Of a DNA stretch of 17,750 bases, positions 15,141 to 17,750 are shown in pieces. Source of the stretch: DASZVN01 sp035547055 (GTDB taxonomy: Bacteria; Pseudomonadota; Alphaproteobacteria; Rhizobiales; Methylopilaceae); assembly GCA_035547055.1 (NCBI GenBank), contig DASZVN010000092.1:1-17750 (forward strand), given 5' to 3'. Position 1 is the stretch's first letter. Each line of letters begins with the position of its first letter. Position numbers and translations under genes: made by a program. The notes below the pieces were generated by a model. The model made no database searches. It was not told the origin of the DNA and saw nothing but the letters and a program-made list of their open reading frames with translations.

Positions 15141-15692
15141 ATGGCGTCACTCCGTTTCGCCACGCTCGGCGACCTTTACGAAGCCTTCCCTACCGCCGCC
15201 GACGACATCGGCGAGGCGCCGGCCGACGCGCAGCCACTGGCCTTCCTCCAGGCCCTGGCGGCGGCCGGGTCGTGGGACAAGGCGGTCTCGCTCTGCGCCT
15301 ACCTGCTGCCCCGGCGCGAGGCGGTGTGGTGGGGCTGCCAATCGCTGCGGCGGATGATCCCGCTCGCGCCCGAGGAGGAGGACGGCCTCGCCTGGGCCGA
15401 GGCGTGGGTGCGCGAGCCCGAGGAGGGGCGGCGCCGGGCCGCGCTCCGCTATGGCGGCGAGGCCGACAGCCGCCTGCCGTCGAGCTGGATGGCGCTCGCC
15501 GCCGGGTGGTCGGGCGGCAGCATCGTCCCGCCCGAGGTCGGCGTGGTGCCGGCCGCGCCCCACCAGACCGCGCGGGCCGTCCGCGCCGGGCTGATGATCG
15601 CGATGGTCAGGATCGCGAGCGAAAACCTGCCGGCCGTCATGACGCCCTGCCTCGCCGAGGGCGCCGCGCTGGCCGGGGGCGAACGGCGCTGA
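15141..15692 (+). CDS. small VgrG-linked protein, DUF6931-like
   Basis: The 183-residue product has no signal peptide and no membrane span. It is mostly alpha-helical in appearance. The most distinctive block is WDKAVSLCAYLLPRREAVWW (45-64), resembling, from memory, a family described as DUF6931 that is often found near T6SS spikes. That assignment could not be tested here. A second block, SSWMALAAGWSGGSIVPPE (114-132), and the helix RAVRAGLMIAMVRIA near the end are also likely conserved. The ATG at 15141 is 5 bases from the vgrG stop, so the two are co-translated. No DUF2169, DUF4123 or DUF1795 adaptor gene is visible beside this vgrG, so this protein is a candidate for a loading adaptor, but that is inferred only from position. 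Confidence 0.75.
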   Translation: MASLRFATLGDLYEAFPTAADDIGEAPADAQPLAFLQALAAAGSWDKAVSLCAYLLPRREAVWWGCQSLRRMIPLAPEEEDGLAWAEAWVREPEEGRRRAALRYGGEADSRLPSSWMALAAGWSGGSIVPPEVGVVPAAPHQTARAVRAGLMIAMVRIASENLPAVMTPCLAEGAALAGGERR

Positions 15693-15695
15693 GCA

Positions 15696-15717
15696 GAGCC
15701 GGCCGCTTCGCCGGCTC
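15696..15717. terminator. hairpin between convergent vgrG operon and effector operon
   Basis: GAGCCGGC (15696-15703) and GCCGGCTC (15710-15717) form a perfect 8-bp stem with the 6-base loop CGCTTC. It sits in the 23-base gap between two converging operons and enters the stop codon of the leftward gene. It could serve both directions. A following T tract is missing, as is common in GC-rich genomes. Confidence 0.5.
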
Positions 15718-16021
15718 AGGGTTCGTCGGGCCAGGGCGGGACCGGCTTTTCCTCACCCGGGCGCAGCCCGCCGAGGTGGCGGAGCACGCTCGCGTAGTTC
15801 GGATCGCCGGGCGGATAGACCATCCGCGCGTCGCCGAGGCCCTGCGGTCCCGCCGCCCGGAGGTCGAGCACGATGGTGCCGTCGGCTGCCATCGTCGCCG
15901 AGCCGATGCTCTTCGCCTCGTCCATGCCGTGTGCCTCCGCGGTGAGCGGCCCAAGCCCCAGCGGGAGCAGCGCCGCGACCTGCGCCAGCCGCCGTGCGAG
16001 CCCGCCGGGCGCCGTCCTCAC
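15716..16021 (-). CDS. small exported protein, candidate immunity to the PAAR-metalloprotease
   Basis: The 101-residue product starts at a GTG (16019-16021) that overlaps the TGA of the PAAR effector gene as GTGA. An N-terminal signal peptide is visible (basic RTAPGGLARRL, hydrophobic AQVAALLPLGLGPL, then cleavage near TAEA-HG at 30). The mature part is about 71 residues and reads MDEAKSIGSATMAADGTIVL, then DLRAAGPQGLGDARMVYPPG, LRHLGGLRPGEEKPVPPWP. I have an impression of similar small proteins elsewhere (DGTI-LDLRA, YPPGDPNY, HLGGLKPGE) but no named function. Translational coupling to an effector and export to the periplasm fit an immunity protein for a toxin delivered to the periplasm. The alternative is a widespread small domain with an unrelated role. 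Confidence 0.7.
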   Translation of the reverse strand: MRTAPGGLARRLAQVAALLPLGLGPLTAEAHGMDEAKSIGSATMAADGTIVLDLRAAGPQGLGDARMVYPPGDPNYASVLRHLGGLRPGEEKPVPPWPDEP

Positions 16022-17082
16022 CACCGTTGATCCCAGTATTTCTGCAATGCCGGCGTGCCGCTGTCCTGGCCTTCGGCATGGCGGGCGGCGCTTTCGGCAT
16101 AGGATTCCTGCTGGCCGGCGGCGCCGGGCTGGTTCTCGTAGCCCGACAGCGAGCCCTGGTCCGCGCTGCGCGCCGCGTTGAAGTCGCCGCTCGCCGACGG
16201 ATTGCCCGAGCCGTGATCGACGCTGTGCATCGATTCGTGGACCGTCAGGTTGGCCGAGCCGTGGCCCTCGCCGGTCTTCGGCACGTGCGCCCCCGCCGCG
16301 GTCCCCTGCCCGATCACGCCGATGACGACCTCGTTGCGGTCCGGCGTGAAGACGCCGGGGACCGAATCCCAGGTGGCGCCGGGAGGCCAGCCCCGCGGAT
16401 GCACGCCCTTGAGGTCGGTCCGGTAGTCGGTGATCGGCCCCTCGCAGGCGACGACCTTGGTGCCGTTCGCCTGCATCTGCAGCAGGACCGAGATCGGCAT
16501 CTTCGCGAGCTCGGCGGCGACCAGATCGGCATCGGCCGGTGTGCCGCTGCCGCCGACGACGGTCAGCACGCGGGCCACGGCGGCGTTGCCGTCGCCGATG
16601 ATGACGGTCGGGCAGCCGATCGCGATCTGGTCGGGCGGCCCCACCGCCTCGAGGATGGTGTCCCCCATCCGGCACGCGGGCAGCGCGTTGACCAGCACGG
16701 TGGGCGAGCCGTTGATGACGACGCCGGGGCCGTGCGGCGGCAACGGCAGGGGGATCGGGCAGACATGGATGTCGGCGCCGCCCGCCATGCCGGTCATCAT
16801 CGAGCCCATGGCGCTGGCGGCGGCGGACTTGACCGCCTGCTCGGCCGCCACCGCGGCCGGTGCGGCGGGGGTTCCCGCGGCCGCGAGCGTCGTCGCTTCC
16901 GCCGTCTGGATGGTGGCGTCGGACGTCGCCTTGGCGCTGCTGAGCGCCGCCGCCGCGGCGGCCGGCACGCCGCGCCATTGCGGCAGGCCTCCGGTCAGGA
17001 CGTTCACGCTCCCCGGCCCCGGCGACAGCGGGGTCCCGTGCGCAGCCAGATCGGTCACTCGTGCGGCGAACCCAGCCGGCAT
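16018..17082 (-). CDS. PAAR-domain T6SS effector with C-terminal HExxH metalloprotease-like domain
   Basis: The 354-residue product has two parts. The PAAR part (about 1-165) starts MPAGFAARVTDLAAHGTPLS, continues with SVNVLTGGLPQWRG, then has an Ala/Thr-rich insertion (about 40-100), and resumes with ADIHVCPIPLPLPPHGPG, INGSPTVLVNALPACRMGD and the final CPTVIIG strand. His106, Cys108 and His117 are candidate zinc ligands for the tip. The C-terminal part (about 215-354) shows PRGWPPGATWDSVPGVF (229-245), NEVVIG, GEGHGSANL and the HESMH motif (282-286), then ESYAE (326-330), the layout of a gluzincin zinc protease with Glu283 catalytic and Glu326 as a third ligand. This recalls the anthrax lethal factor type (HEFGH then EFFAE). 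It probably sits on VgrG and is fired into targets. The ATG at 17082 has a GGAGAG site 7 bases upstream. Confidence 0.85.
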   Translation of the reverse strand: MPAGFAARVTDLAAHGTPLSPGPGSVNVLTGGLPQWRGVPAAAAAALSSAKATSDATIQTAEATTLAAAGTPAAPAAVAAEQAVKSAAASAMGSMMTGMAGGADIHVCPIPLPLPPHGPGVVINGSPTVLVNALPACRMGDTILEAVGPPDQIAIGCPTVIIGDGNAAVARVLTVVGGSGTPADADLVAAELAKMPISVLLQMQANGTKVVACEGPITDYRTDLKGVHPRGWPPGATWDSVPGVFTPDRNEVVIGVIGQGTAAGAHVPKTGEGHGSANLTVHESMHSVDHGSGNPSASGDFNAARSADQGSLSGYENQPGAAGQQESYAESAARHAEGQDSGTPALQKYWDQRW

Positions 17083-17102
17083 CGCGCGCTCTCCGTTGCC
17101 CG

Positions 17103-17131
17103 ATCCTCGCAGCGGTCGGCGCCGCTTTCAA
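17103..17131 (-). promoter_or_regulatory. weak candidate promoter for the PAAR effector operon
   Basis: On the minus strand TTGAAA (17126-17131) is followed after 17 bases by GAGGAT (17103-17108). The -35 box is good (5 of 6) but the -10 box is poor (3 of 6). It lies about 20 bases before the start codon at 17082, leaving a short leader that still holds the ribosome binding site. Confidence 0.25.
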
Positions 17132-17151
17132 GGCGGAACGGGCCGCGCCGC

Positions 17152-17179
17152 TTGCGTCGGGGCCCGTCCCGGCTAGCAT
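17152..17179 (+). promoter_or_regulatory. weak candidate promoter for the FHA gene
   Basis: TTGCGT (17152-17157) is followed after 16 bases by TAGCAT (17174-17179). Both boxes match only partly. If used, transcription would start near 17186, after the in-frame ATG at 17178, so translation would have to begin at 17205. Confidence 0.25.
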
Positions 17180-17204
17180 GACGGCGGGTGACGGCAGGGC
17201 GGCG

Positions 17205-17750
17205 ATGGCGCTGACGCTTCGCATCGAGAACGAGACCAGCCTGCCGGACGGCGGGCCGCTCAGCGTCACCGTTTCGGGCCGGCGCGGGCTCGACCTCGGG
17301 CGCGACCAGCACCTCGACTGGACGCTGCCCGACCCGAGCCGCTTCATCTCCGGCAAGCATTGCGAGGTCCGCTGGCACGACGGCGGCTACTGGCTCCACG
17401 ACGTCTCGACCAACGGCACCTTCCTCAACGGCGCCGATCATCGCCTCCAGGCGCCGCACCGGCTCAGGAACGGCGATCGCCTCGCGATCGGCCACTACAT
17501 CGTCGCCGTCGGCCTCGACGGCGAGGAGGCGGCCGCGCCGGCGCCGCCGTCGACCCCGGCCGCCGCGTCCCCGGCCGATCTGTGGGGGCCGGCCGGCACC
17601 GCGGCGCCGCCGATGTCGCCGCGCGACGTCCAGAGCCGCGAACGGCGGCCGGTCAACCCCGACTTCCTCGACTGGGCGGTCGAGGCGCCGCCGCCGGTCG
17701 CCCCGGCCGACGACGCCCGCTGGGCCGGCCCGCCGCGTCCCGCGCCCGAG
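17205..17750 (+). CDS. FHA-domain protein, T6SS TagH-like (partial, runs off right edge)
   Basis: The frame is open from ATG 17205 to the last base (182 codons visible). Residues about 1-105 form a forkhead-associated (phosphothreonine-binding) domain: LDLGRDQHLDWTLPDPSRFI, SGKHCEVRW (49-57), then LHDVSTNGTFLNG (64-76) and LRNGDRLAIGHYIV. The Gly-Arg, Ser-Gly-Lys-His and Ser-x-Asn-Gly-Thr residues that contact phosphothreonine are all present. A Pro/Ala-rich linker follows. In T6SS loci such proteins (TagH, ImpI/VasC) connect Ser/Thr kinase signalling to assembly, and are often followed by tssK, tssL and tssM, which are not visible here. An in-frame ATG at 17178 would add nine residues; 17205 is preferred because of an upstream CAGGGCGG sequence and the start of the conserved domain. 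Confidence 0.9.
   Translation, partial: MALTLRIENETSLPDGGPLSVTVSGRRGLDLGRDQHLDWTLPDPSRFISGKHCEVRWHDGGYWLHDVSTNGTFLNGADHRLQAPHRLRNGDRLAIGHYIVAVGLDGEEAAAPAPPSTPAAASPADLWGPAGTAAPPMSPRDVQSRERRPVNPDFLDWAVEAPPPVAPADDARWAGPPRPAPE

Noticed and set aside
1..17750. CRISPR array, tRNA, rRNA, riboswitch or phage integration site
   Set aside because: No regularly spaced direct repeats, cloverleaf-like sequence, rRNA segments or att-like repeats were noticed by eye; nearly all bases are accounted for by T6SS genes.

Overview
This window is most of a type VI secretion system (T6SS) locus from a very GC-rich bacterium. The protein sequences and the strong G/C third-codon bias suggest an alphaproteobacterium. 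That placement is an inference from general resemblance; no rRNA or other taxonomic marker is present.

Layout. (1) Bases 1-67 may hold the 5' end of an unrecognised leftward gene. (2) 234-1838 (+) encodes an unusual membrane-anchored lytic transglycosylase whose cytoplasmic N-terminus is a transposase-type zinc ribbon plus helix-turn-helix of the IS1595 kind. (3) 13180 down to 1862 (-) is a long, tightly packed gene run in transcription order: OmpA-like peptidoglycan-binding protein, tssA, tssB, tssC, hcp (tssD), tssE, tssF, tssG, tssH (clpV) and a 99-residue orphan. This covers the sheath (TssB/C), tube (Hcp), most of the baseplate (TssE/F/G), the TssA assembly cap and the sheath-recycling ATPase. 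(4) 13291-15692 (+) encodes the VgrG spike and a small alpha-helical protein. (5) 17082 down to 15716 (-) encodes a PAAR-tipped protein with a C-terminal HExxH zinc-metalloprotease-like domain, followed with a 4-base overlap by a small secreted protein. This is a plausible effector/immunity pair. (6) 17205 to the right edge (+) is the start of an FHA-domain protein (TagH-like).

How it works together. TssA primes and caps assembly of the TssB/C sheath around the Hcp tube on a TssE/F/G baseplate. VgrG plus the PAAR protein form the spike. Contraction fires Hcp, VgrG and PAAR, and ClpV recycles the sheath. The OmpA-like protein and the transglycosylase are candidates for anchoring the apparatus in peptidoglycan and opening a hole in it. 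The membrane complex (TssJ/L/M) and TssK are not in this window and probably lie beyond the right edge after the FHA gene, or beyond the left edge.

Most notable: the transposase-domain/transglycosylase fusion and the PAAR-metalloprotease with its overlapping small exported partner. No tRNA, rRNA, CRISPR array or intact insertion sequence was seen. The many long overlapping reading frames opposite the real genes are GC-driven artefacts.
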